Below are positions 1 through 7,289 of a stretch of 62,762 nucleotides of DNA, in pieces. Position numbers and translations under genes: made by a program. Within the stretch, counting starts at the first letter, position 1, and each line of letters opens with the position of its first letter. Source of the stretch: Bacteroidota bacterium. GTDB taxonomy: Bacteria > Bacteroidota > Bacteroidia > Chitinophagales > Chitinophagaceae. The notes beneath the pieces are model-generated. The model worked only from the letters and a program-made list of their open reading frames with translations. It did no database searches and had not been told where the DNA came from. The stretch lies in assembly GCA_030706685.1 (NCBI GenBank), contig JAUZOA010000022.1, positions 1 to 62,762 of the forward strand. Reading direction: 5' to 3'.

Positions 1-2193
1 ATTAGCGCCCCAGCGTAATTTTATCAACTGGGTCTGACCACCGATCACATTGGCTGAACCATGCAGGATATGCGAAGTGGTAACGCCACCGCTTAACTGG
101 CGATAAATATTGATATCATCAGGATTCAGGTTATCCGCGATGCGAACTTCAGAGGTCACGCTTTGCCCGCCTTCATTGATGGAAGCTGCCGCAATATGTG
201 AATGTTCGTCAATGATACCGGGGGTAACATGTTTGCCGGTGCCATCAATTACTCTCGCTCCCGCATCAGAAAGGTTTTTTCCTACGGCGGCTATTTTTCC
301 ATCCTTAATTAATACATCAGCATTTTGCAGAACGCCTTCCGCTTCATTGGTCCAAACTGTTGCATTCTTAATAAGAATAGTTTCCTGTTTCGGTTGCTGT
401 CCTTCTTCCCAGCCAAAGGGCTCAAAAGGATAAGTGACTTTACCAAGTACCGGTGGTTCTTTTTTCTTTGTAGTATCGGGCTTGGGTTCAGCAGCTTTTA
501 CAAATGTCGCGGTCCATGTCAATGTATTTCCGAGAGAATCCGTACCTGTTCCGTTCCATTCATTTCCACTCCGGAAACCACTGAGACGGGTTGCAGAAGC
601 CGGCAAACTTGTCTCAGCGCCGCCGCCTCTTTGAAAACCTCCGGGCCGCTGACCACCTTCGGGAAAACCTTGTGGTCTTTGCCTGCGTGTCATAGGCGCA
701 TAGCTCAGCTTGACTATTTTGCCATCAAAGCTGAATTTAGTGTTCAGCGTATCTTTTCCATACATGCCAACGGAGGTAGCGCTCTTTACATCCAGTGTAT
801 AATTCTCAATAGCCGACGGGCCATTGATTTTAAGATTGTAAGTACCGGCCACATTAGCAGCGGCTTCATCCTTTACCACATATTTTATTCCCTGTATCCA
901 GTTAGTGTAAATATTGGTCTTCTCATTAAAAGGGTCGCCTGATGTTATGAGAAAGTTCGCCCATTTACCCACATCGAGACTTCCCACCTGGTCATAAATT
1001 CCTAATACGGTAGCCGGTGTCTTTGTCAAAGCATCCATGGCTTTTGCTTCACTCAGGCCATAGTCCATAGCTTTACGGAGATTGGTCCAGAATTGACTGA
1101 TGCTCCTGAGATCCGATGTCGTTAAACAAAAAGGGATACCTGCTTTTTCAAAGGCGGCAGGATTCGTAGGAGCCAGTTCCCAATGCTTCATATCATTCAA
1201 TGAAACAAATCTTGCATCATTGGGATCTTCCACATCCTGTGCCTGCGGGAAATTAAGCGGGAGAATAAAAGTGGCATTGGTGGCTTTCATTTCTTTGATC
1301 CGCTGGTATTCATCCTGGCCGGCTTTAATGATATATTGTACCCCGAATTCATCTCCTATCCTGTCGGCCCTCAGGTCATTCCATTTACTATCCGCTTCAA
1401 ATATTTGCGGTAAACCCTGCTCATCCGTCCATGCCTGCAAGGTTACGTTTACCCCTTCATTGGCAGGTTTATTTTTGTACCACTGCGCATCCAGGTAAGA
1501 TTGGCGAAGTAAGGCGATCATCCCCATCATTGAGCTGGGATAACTTTGACGGGATGTTCCTTTATTGAATGAATAATGCGCGGATGCTCTTTCTTTAATA
1601 ACAGCCAGGTTTTCTTTTTCTGTAGCCAGTGTCACTACTGCACCGGTACCGCGTGCAATACCATCCCTGACATGAGAAAGCACTGTACCAAAACCCGCTT
1701 CCCGCAAAGGTTTTGCTTTAGCATCATCTACTGTAAAAACTTTATACGCATCGGCGTCAGATTTGATCGCTTCATTCCATCCATAAGCGCCTTTGGTACC
1801 GGATTCAATCTGTGCCTGCTGGCCCGGTGTAAATCCGCCAAAGTTGCGACCGGGAGTAGTAGCAGTCTGGGGTAAGCTGGTGCCGTAATCGCCATAGATG
1901 TCAATAAAAGATGGGTAGAGGAATTTGCCGCTGCAGTCGATGGTTACGGCATCTTTGGGAACGGTGACGCCAGCGCCTACTGCGATTATTTTTCCTTTAC
2001 GGATAACTAATGTCGCGTTGTTTAATGTTGTCTGACCATCTTTGACAATGGTAGCATTGGTAAAAGCATAACAGCCTTCCCGGCTATCAGCCACACCATT
2101 TTCCGGAAAAGTTGGTTGCGAAAAGGCTGTAACTGCCGGTAAAAGCAGCACAATCATCCACGCAATTCTTCGTGAGCAGGATATCTTTCTCAT
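1..2193 (-). CDS. Secreted two-module amidohydrolase, 3' end outside the window
   Basis: The frame is open from the ATG at 2193 down to base 1, giving 731 codons without a stop; the C-terminus lies outside. A signal peptide ends near residue 26 (AVTAFSQP). Two amidohydrolase-type modules follow, each starting with a small beta-sandwich. The first, about residues 35-400, has the segment PSFIDIYGD near residue 97 where a metal-binding HxH should be, so it looks catalytically dead. A linker rich in R, G, P and Q follows. The second module begins near residue 590 and carries the intact motif GIIDEHSH, with His664 and His666 as expected zinc ligands. Bacteroidota encode many such proteins of about 1000 residues, annotated as imidazolonepropionase-like or dipeptidase-like hydrolases. 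The substrate is unknown; the periplasm is the probable location. Confidence 0.88.
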   Translation of the reverse strand, partial: MRKISCSRRIAWMIVLLLPAVTAFSQPTFPENGVADSREGCYAFTNATIVKDGQTTLNNATLVIRKGKIIAVGAGVTVPKDAVTIDCSGKFLYPSFIDIYGDYGTSLPQTATTPGRNFGGFTPGQQAQIESGTKGAYGWNEAIKSDADAYKVFTVDDAKAKPLREAGFGTVLSHVRDGIARGTGAVVTLATEKENLAVIKERASAHYSFNKGTSRQSYPSSMMGMIALLRQSYLDAQWYKNKPANEGVNVTLQAWTDEQGLPQIFEADSKWNDLRADRIGDEFGVQYIIKAGQDEYQRIKEMKATNATFILPLNFPQAQDVEDPNDARFVSLNDMKHWELAPTNPAAFEKAGIPFCLTTSDLRSISQFWTNLRKAMDYGLSEAKAMDALTKTPATVLGIYDQVGSLDVGKWANFLITSGDPFNEKTNIYTNWIQGIKYVVKDEAAANVAGTYNLKINGPSAIENYTLDVKSATSVGMYGKDTLNTKFSFDGKIVKLSYAPMTRRQRPQGFPEGGQRPGGFQRGGGAETSLPASATRLSGFRSGNEWNGTGTDSLGNTLTWTATFVKAAEPKPDTTKKKEPPVLGKVTYPFEPFGWEEGQQPKQETILIKNATVWTNEAEGVLQNADVLIKDGKIAAVGKNLSDAGARVIDGTGKHVTPGIIDEHSHIAAASINEGGQSVTSEVRIADNLNPDDINIYRQLSGGVTTSHILHGSANVIGGQTQLIKLRWGAN

Positions 2194-2298
2194 TGCAGGT
2201 AGTTTTTAATAAAATTATTAATGAACGGAACGTGATTGAGAGCACCGAATTTAAGGCAATTCAAACAAAAAGAAATGACCGTTGATAAAAGAGTGGTC

Positions 2299-2400
2299 AG
2301 AAGCCGGAGCCCGGAGGTCTGAATAACATTTCTTCAAGCATCCATTTACTTTTCTGACCTCCGGTCTCCGATAACAGTCTTCCGGTCTTCCAGACTTCTC
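2299..2400. repeat. Periodic inverted repeat built from GAGGTC/GGAGTC words
   Basis: Upstream of deoC, the left arm CCCGGAGGTCTGAA (about 2308-2321) faces a right arm that reads TTCTGACCTCCGGTCTCCG (2353-2371). The right side continues in the same word style (CTTCCGGTCTTCCAGACTTC) up to 2398. The arms are imperfect and made of repeated 7-9 nt words. The repeat lies between divergent genes, so it cannot be a shared terminator. Confidence 0.6.
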
Positions 2401-2402
2401 AT

Positions 2403-2410
2403 TACCTTTG
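2403..2410 (+). promoter_or_regulatory. Candidate -7 box of deoC
   Basis: TACCTTTG matches the Bacteroidota -7 consensus TAnnTTTG and lies 20 nt before the deoC ATG. No clear TTTG -33 element is seen at the right spacing, so the assignment is tentative. Confidence 0.4.
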
Positions 2411-2430
2411 GTTCCACAAAAATCATAGCT

Positions 2431-3351
2431 ATGGCCAGTGCCGGTTCGCTGACGATGCTTCCCGACTTTTCCTTATCGCCCAGGATTGACCAGGTAGGCG
2501 CAGAAGAGAGAGCCGCCCGTTTTACAAAGCGCAGTATTAAAAAAGAATCGAAGTTGAATGGCCTGAAGCTGGTGCTCAATATGATTGATCTCACGACACT
2601 GGAAGGAAAAGATACGGATGGAAAAGTAAAACAGCTTTGTTATAAAGCGATGCATCCCCATGATGCCATGCCGGGTCTGCCGGCTGTAGCAGCGATCTGC
2701 GTTTATCCTTCCATGGTAAAAGTGGCAAAAAAAGCATTGGGTGATTCCGGGATAAAAGTGGCTTCGGTAGCCACTGCTTTTCCGAGTGGCCAGGCGTCAA
2801 GAGATGTAAAACTCAGGGATACAAAATACGCGGTACAGGAAGGAGCCGATGAAGTGGATATGGTGATCAGCCGGGGCAAATTCCATGCAGGTGAATACAA
2901 TTTTGTTTTTGATGAAATAGCAGCGATCAAAGAAGTCTGTGGCGAAGCCAGGTTGAAAGTAATATTGGAAACCGGGGAGCTTGGCACTTTTGATAAAGTT
3001 CGCCGGGCCAGTGATATCGCGATGCATGCCGGCGCGGATTTTATTAAAACATCCACCGGGAAGATCCAGCCAGCCGCGACGATGCCGGTAACATTGGTAA
3101 TGCTGGAGGCGATCAGGGATTTTTATTATAAGACGGGAAAAATGATCGGTATGAAACCTGCCGGGGGGATTTCTAAATCCAAACTCGCTTTACATTATTT
3201 AGTAATGGTAAAAGAAGTATTGGGTGAAGCCTGGCTTAACAACCACTGGTTCCGGTTTGGCGCCAGCAGCCTGGCCAATGATGTGTTGATGCAGATTGTA
3301 AAAGAAAAAACGGGTGTGTACCAGGCAGCGAATTATTTTAGTGTGGATTAA
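2431..3351 (+). CDS. deoC: Deoxyribose-phosphate aldolase
   Basis: It cleaves 2-deoxy-D-ribose 5-phosphate to glyceraldehyde 3-phosphate and acetaldehyde in the cytoplasm, as part of deoxynucleoside catabolism. The 306-residue product has the class I aldolase signature DFIKTSTGK, with the Schiff-base lysine at Lys206. It also has the partner residues Asp143 (in EVDMVI) and Lys242 (in GMKPAGGIS). At 306 residues it belongs to the longer DERA type, with an extra N-terminal segment, rather than the short E. coli type. ATG 2431 is used; ATG 2458 is an alternative. The next gene is an aldehyde dehydrogenase able to use the acetaldehyde. A REP-like palindrome starts directly after the stop codon. 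Confidence 0.95.
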   Translation: MASAGSLTMLPDFSLSPRIDQVGAEERAARFTKRSIKKESKLNGLKLVLNMIDLTTLEGKDTDGKVKQLCYKAMHPHDAMPGLPAVAAICVYPSMVKVAKKALGDSGIKVASVATAFPSGQASRDVKLRDTKYAVQEGADEVDMVISRGKFHAGEYNFVFDEIAAIKEVCGEARLKVILETGELGTFDKVRRASDIAMHAGADFIKTSTGKIQPAATMPVTLVMLEAIRDFYYKTGKMIGMKPAGGISKSKLALHYLVMVKEVLGEAWLNNHWFRFGASSLANDVLMQIVKEKTGVYQAANYFSVD

Positions 3352-3382
3352 CCCCCCTGTCCCCCTGAAGAGGGAACTTAGC
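3352..3382. repeat. REP-like palindrome at the deoC 3' end
   Basis: Immediately after the deoC TAA comes a C-rich/G-rich element with core CCCCCTGAAGAGGGAACTTA. Closely related elements lie after mlaE (12551-12580) and over the sucD stop codon (14580-14610). A hairpin of the CCCTGAAGAGGG type could cap the mRNA. Confidence 0.7.
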
Positions 3383-3447
3383 ATGATTTGTCTTTAGCTT
3401 ACTGTTTTATTTATTAAAGTTGTAATGGTAATGTTCGTTTCCGGGGT

Positions 3448-3512
3448 TTATCCCCTCCCTGGGAGGGGCGAATTAAGTAACTGGTGAAATTAAAACGGCC
3501 GGGGTGGGTTGC
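3448..3512. repeat. REP-like palindrome with split right half
   Basis: CCCCTCCCTGGGAGGGG (3451-3467) is a perfect palindrome. It is followed by a 27-nt AT-rich spacer and then GGCCGGGGTGGGTTG (about 3497-3511), the usual tail of this kind of Bacteroidota repeat. It lies between deoC and the dehydrogenase gene. The short ORF running through it is not considered a gene. Confidence 0.6.
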
Positions 3513-3616
3513 TGAGCAGCAAACAAAATGTACAAGAGTACCCTTCGCCCTGCCCTGGTTGAACTGTAACGGAAGGCGATCCTTGTTAATGTCGCTCCTT
3601 ACACAAAAAATAAATT

Positions 3617-5116
3617 ATGCCAATAGCAAAAAAGAAGACCGCAGCAAAGAACAACACGATCAAATTAAAATTTGATACTTCGTGGTCCTATGCCCCCGCC
3701 CCGGAAAGTAAAAGCGCCGCAACGATCAAGCCGCAGTATGATCTGTTTATTAATGGCGAATGGCAAAAGCCGTTAAGTAAAAAATATTTTGACACGATTA
3801 ATCCTGCGAAAGAAGAAAAGCTGAGCGAAGTGGCAGAATCCGGCCCGGCCGATGTAGACAAAGCCGTAAACGCTGCCCGGCATGCCTATGAAAAAGTATG
3901 GCGAAAGATGCCGGCTAAAGAAAGAGCGAAATATGTTTTCCGTATTGCGAGAATGGTACAGGAAAGAGCAAGGGAACTGGCGATCATTGAATCATTGGAT
4001 GGCGGTAAGCCGATCCGGGAGAGCCGCGATTTCGATGTGCCAACAGCAGCCAATCATTTTTTTTATTACGCAGGATGGGCCGATAAACTGGAATATGCTT
4101 TCCCCAACCGTGTTACCGAACCATTGGGCGTAGCAGGACAGATCATTCCCTGGAACTTTCCTTTGCTGATGGCTGCCTGGAAAATAGCTCCCGCTATTGC
4201 AACAGGAAATACAGTGGTGCTGAAACCGGCAGAGACAACTTCATTAACAGCATTAAAACTGGCAGAGATCATCGAAGAATCCGGCTTGCCACCGGGTGTG
4301 GTAAATATTATAACAGGCGCAGGTGAAACGGGCGCTGCCATAGTCAATCATCCGGATATTAATAAAATAGCTTTTACCGGTTCTACCGATGTTGGCAAGA
4401 TCATTCAAAAAGCTATCGCAGGCACCGGCAAAAAGGTAACGCTTGAATTAGGTGGCAAAGCCGCGAATATCATTTTCGAGGATGCTCCTATTGACCAGGC
4501 TGTGGAAGGTGTGATCAATGGAATCTATTTTAACCAGGGACATGTTTGCTGTGCAGGTTCAAGATTGTATGTACAGGAATCCGTAGCCAAAGAAGTGATA
4601 AGAAAATTAAAAGACAGGATTGAGTCATTAATCGTCGGTGATCCTTTGGACAAGAATACCGATATCGGCGCTATCAATTCAAAACAACAATTGGCTACTA
4701 TTCATAAGTACCTGGATATTGGTAAAAAAGAAGGGGCCGAAATGTATCAAAGCTCCTGCGCCCTCCCGGGTAAAGGATTCTGGTGCCGCCCCACATTATT
4801 TACCAATGTAGCGCAAAGTAATCGCATAGCACAGGAAGAGATCTTCGGACCGGTGCTCGCCATTCTTACTTTCAGAACCGATGATGAAGTAATTGAGAAA
4901 GCGAATAATTCTCCGTATGGGTTAAGCGCGGGAGTATGGACCGATAAAGGTTCCAAGATATTTAATATGACAAAAAGAATGAGAGCGGGTGTTATCTGGG
5001 CCAATACATTTAATAAGTTTGACCCGTCTTCTCCTTTCGGCGGTTATAAAGAAAGCGGGTTTGGAAGAGAAGGTGGGTTGCATGGGTTGTCGGCGTATGT
5101 GAACCTCATAAATTAA
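3617..5116 (+). CDS. NAD(P)-dependent aldehyde dehydrogenase
   Basis: It oxidises an aldehyde to the acid with NAD(P)+. Placed after deoC, its likely substrate is acetaldehyde, but this is inferred from position. The 499-residue protein is full length for the family. It shows the cofactor-site motif IPWNFP (residues 177-182), the general base Glu277 in LELGG, the nucleophile Cys311 in GHVCCAGSR, and the late motif EEIFGPVL. The first 40 residues are a Lys/Ala-rich extension before the usual start of the fold. ATG 3617 is used. A second, shortened dehydrogenase follows at 5613, and a four-helix-bundle gene lies between the two. No signal peptide is visible. Confidence 0.94.
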   Translation: MPIAKKKTAAKNNTIKLKFDTSWSYAPAPESKSAATIKPQYDLFINGEWQKPLSKKYFDTINPAKEEKLSEVAESGPADVDKAVNAARHAYEKVWRKMPAKERAKYVFRIARMVQERARELAIIESLDGGKPIRESRDFDVPTAANHFFYYAGWADKLEYAFPNRVTEPLGVAGQIIPWNFPLLMAAWKIAPAIATGNTVVLKPAETTSLTALKLAEIIEESGLPPGVVNIITGAGETGAAIVNHPDINKIAFTGSTDVGKIIQKAIAGTGKKVTLELGGKAANIIFEDAPIDQAVEGVINGIYFNQGHVCCAGSRLYVQESVAKEVIRKLKDRIESLIVGDPLDKNTDIGAINSKQQLATIHKYLDIGKKEGAEMYQSSCALPGKGFWCRPTLFTNVAQSNRIAQEEIFGPVLAILTFRTDDEVIEKANNSPYGLSAGVWTDKGSKIFNMTKRMRAGVIWANTFNKFDPSSPFGGYKESGFGREGGLHGLSAYVNLIN

Positions 5117-5128
5117 AGTCAGGCTTAG

Positions 5129-5170
5129 AAAGTTCAATAAGTTTGAAAGGTTTAATAGGTTTAAAAAGTT
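5129..5170. repeat. Left inverted-repeat arm of the four-helix-bundle cassette
   Basis: This AT-rich run of GTTTAA-type words ends 4 nt before the ATG at 5175. Its last 25 nt (5146-5170) pair with 5585-5609 at 22 of 25 positions, so the ORF lies in the loop of a long potential stem. Confidence 0.8.
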
Positions 5171-5174
5171 ACTA

Positions 5175-5585
5175 ATGGCAACTATTGAAAGGTTTGAGGA
5201 AATTATCTCATGGAAAGAAGCAAGAGGGTTAAATAAAGTTATTGGAAAACTTATTGATGAGGGAAAATTTAAACAAAGCTATCGCCTGATTAATCAGATT
5301 GAAGGTTCAGCCGGTTCAATAATGGATAATATTGCGGAAGGGTTTGAGAGAGGTGGCAATAAGGAATTTATTCAATTTTTATATATCGCAAAGGGATCTT
5401 GCGGAGAGCTCAGATCTCAGCTTTTCCGGGCATTGGACAGGAATTATATTAACGAAAAAGAGTTTAATGATTTGTCAGTTCACGCAATGAAGATCAGCAG
5501 CCTGATTCAAAAATTAATTACTTACTTAGAGCATTCAGAAAACAAGGGAATAAAATATAAACAGAAGCCTTCTAAAACTTCTTAA
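5175..5585 (+). CDS. Four-helix-bundle protein (23S rRNA IVP / S23 family)
   Basis: The 136-residue protein matches the four-helix-bundle family best known as the ORF of intervening sequences in 23S rRNA of Leptospira and Coxiella; the diversity-generating-retroelement accessory protein Avd has a related fold. The family signature is clear: IMDNIAEGFERGGNKEFIQF followed by IAKGSCGELRSQL. No enzymatic function is known. The gene is unusual in its setting. It splits a deoC/aldehyde dehydrogenase gene set, and an inverted repeat brackets it exactly, with the left arm ending 4 nt before ATG and the right arm covering the stop codon. Its last codons (KTS) are encoded by the repeat arm. It is more AT-rich than its neighbours, which fits acquisition as a cassette. 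Confidence 0.92.
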   Translation: MATIERFEEIISWKEARGLNKVIGKLIDEGKFKQSYRLINQIEGSAGSIMDNIAEGFERGGNKEFIQFLYIAKGSCGELRSQLFRALDRNYINEKEFNDLSVHAMKISSLIQKLITYLEHSENKGIKYKQKPSKTS

Positions 5586-5609
5586 ACTTGTTAAACTTAT
5601 TAAACCTTT
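5574..5609. repeat. Right inverted-repeat arm of the four-helix-bundle cassette
   Basis: AACTTCTTAAACTTGTTAAA and the following bases run from within the last codons of the ORF to 4 nt before the next ATG (5613). Its reverse complement gives AAAGGTTTAATAAGTTTAAC, nearly the same as the left arm at 5146-5165. Confidence 0.8.
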
Positions 5610-5612
5610 ATA

Positions 5613-6566
5613 ATGGGAAAGACAGCAATCAATAAATCTTCACTAACCATCAGTGAAAATGGCCAGGAGAAACCAGCTTCATCAAAAAGGCTGGAGGTAC
5701 TGAAGACATATAAAATATATATTGGCGGGCAATTCCCGAGAACGGAATCCGGCCGCTATTATGTTCCGGTCAATGCTGCGGGAGCAAAACTGGCGAATGT
5801 CTGTCTTAGTTCCCGGAAAGATTTTCGTGACGCGGTAGTAGCGGCGAGAGCAGCCGTAAGCGGGTGGAGCAACCGTGCCGCATTCAATCGCGGGCAAATA
5901 CTTTATCGCATGGCTGAAATGCTGGAAGGAAGAAAAGCTCAATTCATGGAAGAATTGATTCAGCAGGATTCCACGAGAGCGCAGGCAGAGAAAGAAGTGA
6001 CCCTTGCTATTGACCGGCTGATCTATTATGCGGGCTGGTGCGATAAGTTTCAGCAGGTCTTCAGCGCTGTGAACCCGGTCGCTTCTTCCCATTTCAATTT
6101 TTCTGTTCCTGAGCCAACCGGCGTTGTCAGTATCATTGCTCCGCAAAGCGATTCATTACTTTGCCTCGTATCAGTAATTGCTCCCGTCATTACCGGCGGT
6201 AATACCTGTGTCGCATTGGCATCGGAGACAAAGCCCCTCTGCGCTGTTACATTTTCCGAAGTCCTAAACTCTTCTGACCTGCCCGGCGGAGTTGTCAATA
6301 TTTTAACAGGAAAACCAGGCGAACTGGCTTCCTGGTTTGCAGATCACATGGATGTAAATGCAACCATCTGCTGTGAAAAAGATTCTTCTATGCAGAAGAT
6401 GATGCGGGAAAAATCGGCTTTAAACCTGAAACGCGTTACTTTCTATGATAAGATAAACTGGTACAGTGAAGAAGGCCAATCTCCTTATTTTATTATGGAC
6501 ACACAGGAAATAAAAACGACCTGGCACCCGGTGGAGAATATTGCCGGCGCGGGGGGAGGATATTAG
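5613..6566 (+). CDS. C-terminally truncated aldehyde dehydrogenase paralogue
   Basis: This 317-residue protein aligns with the N-terminal cofactor-binding half of aldehyde dehydrogenases: it has LIYYAGWCDKFQ (compare FFYYAGWADKLE upstream), EPTGVVSIIAP and LPGGVVNILTG. It ends shortly after that region, with no LELGGK base motif and no catalytic-cysteine domain. The IPWNFP motif is altered to IAPQSD. It therefore should not act as a dehydrogenase alone. It may be a regulatory or structural partner of the full-length enzyme at 3617, or a gene in decay. The frame is intact and the sequence is not scrambled, which favours a retained function. ATG 5613 lies 4 nt after the right arm of the cassette. 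Confidence 0.85.
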   Translation: MGKTAINKSSLTISENGQEKPASSKRLEVLKTYKIYIGGQFPRTESGRYYVPVNAAGAKLANVCLSSRKDFRDAVVAARAAVSGWSNRAAFNRGQILYRMAEMLEGRKAQFMEELIQQDSTRAQAEKEVTLAIDRLIYYAGWCDKFQQVFSAVNPVASSHFNFSVPEPTGVVSIIAPQSDSLLCLVSVIAPVITGGNTCVALASETKPLCAVTFSEVLNSSDLPGGVVNILTGKPGELASWFADHMDVNATICCEKDSSMQKMMREKSALNLKRVTFYDKINWYSEEGQSPYFIMDTQEIKTTWHPVENIAGAGGGY

Positions 6567-6655
6567 TTTCCAGAGGTTCCAAACGTTTAATAGTTCCAGA
6601 AGTTAGTAAGAAACCCTGAACTTGTGAACTTATGGAACTTGTAAACCCTGAAAAT
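6567..6655. repeat. Periodic hairpin of GTTCCA/GAACTT words
   Basis: The left side, with GAGGTTCCAAACGTTTAATA, faces a right side with CTGAACTTGTGAACTTATGG, directly after the stop of the truncated dehydrogenase. Pairing is imperfect and periodic. It belongs to the same word family as the arms at 5129-5609. Confidence 0.6.
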
Positions 6656-6692
6656 TTTTTATTTTGGTAAAGTTTTTGAATAAAAAAGGATC

Positions 6693-7145
6693 ATGAAAAA
6701 AATTGCATCACTTATTGTCTTATTGTTTTCATTGGGATGTTTTGCTCAGGATACAACCTTGTTCAAAGCCCCTGACAGCGGCCTGGTCATTATTCATAAA
6801 GATCCGAGGATTGACCTGCTGATCAAGAAACAGGCCCAGATCAATGATATCACCACCCGGGATTCACGCCGGTCGGCCAGGGGCTTTCGCCTGATGATCA
6901 TCAGTACCAATAATCGTGATGAAGCTATTGCCGCGAAGACAAAAGTGTACACATATTTCCCTGAATTAAAAGCTTATCTCTGGTATCAATCCCCTTATTA
7001 TAAATTAAAAGCCGGCAATTTTAAAGAAAGAAAAGATGCAGAAGCCTACCAGAAAAAACTCAATGTCTATTTCCCCCGCGGCATTTTCATTATGAATGAT
7101 ATTGTAGAGCTTAAGCCGGATAAGAATAGTGATGAGGATTTGTAG
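6693..7145 (+). CDS. Exported SPOR-domain protein
   Basis: The 150-residue product begins with a signal peptide (MKKIASLIVLLFSLGCFAQ, cut near residue 19). A short charged linker follows, then a C-terminal SPOR-type domain from about residue 63: GFRLMIISTNNRDEAIAAK, then YYKLKAGNFKERKDAEAYQK. SPOR domains bind glycan strands stripped of stem peptides at division sites, so a periplasmic role at the cell wall is likely. The Cys at residue 16 is not in a good lipobox. It stands alone between two periodic hairpins. The exact partner is unknown. Confidence 0.85.
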   Translation: MKKIASLIVLLFSLGCFAQDTTLFKAPDSGLVIIHKDPRIDLLIKKQAQINDITTRDSRRSARGFRLMIISTNNRDEAIAAKTKVYTYFPELKAYLWYQSPYYKLKAGNFKERKDAEAYQKKLNVYFPRGIFIMNDIVELKPDKNSDEDL

Positions 7146-7168
7146 CTCTTCGTATAAAAGTTCAGGAG

Positions 7169-7252
7169 TTGAAGGGTTTAAAGGTTCTCTAAAGCAGAAA
7201 CCTACTTGGAAGAAATGAATCTATCCGCTATAAGAACCATTAAACCCTTAAA
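7169..7252. repeat. Periodic hairpin, GGGTTTAA family
   Basis: TTGAAGGGTTTAAAGGTTC (7169-7187) pairs with GAACCATTAAACCCTTAAA (7234-7252) at 17 of 19 positions around a 46-nt loop. More words of the same kind extend the right side to 7271. It lies between the SPOR gene and the M20 peptidase gene. Confidence 0.75.
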
Positions 7253-7277
7253 CGTGAAACCTTTAAACGTTTAGTGC

Positions 7278-7285
7278 TATTTTTG
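7278..7285 (+). promoter_or_regulatory. -7 box directly before the M20 peptidase start
   Basis: TATTTTTG fits TAnnTTTG and is followed by only 4 nt before the ATG at 7290. If this is the active promoter, the mRNA would be leaderless or nearly so. No TTTG -33 element is obvious. Confidence 0.5.
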
Positions 7286-7289
7286 CCTC

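Noticed and set aside
325-942. 205-codon plus-strand open frame
   Set aside because: It is antisense to the amidohydrolase, whose protein has clear family motifs; the plus-strand product has none.
3484-3675. 63-codon frame before the aldehyde dehydrogenase
   Set aside because: It runs through a REP-like repeat and overlaps the true dehydrogenase start; the product has no protein-like features.
5682-6146. 154-codon minus-strand frame
   Set aside because: Antisense to the truncated dehydrogenase, which has clear homology in the other frame.
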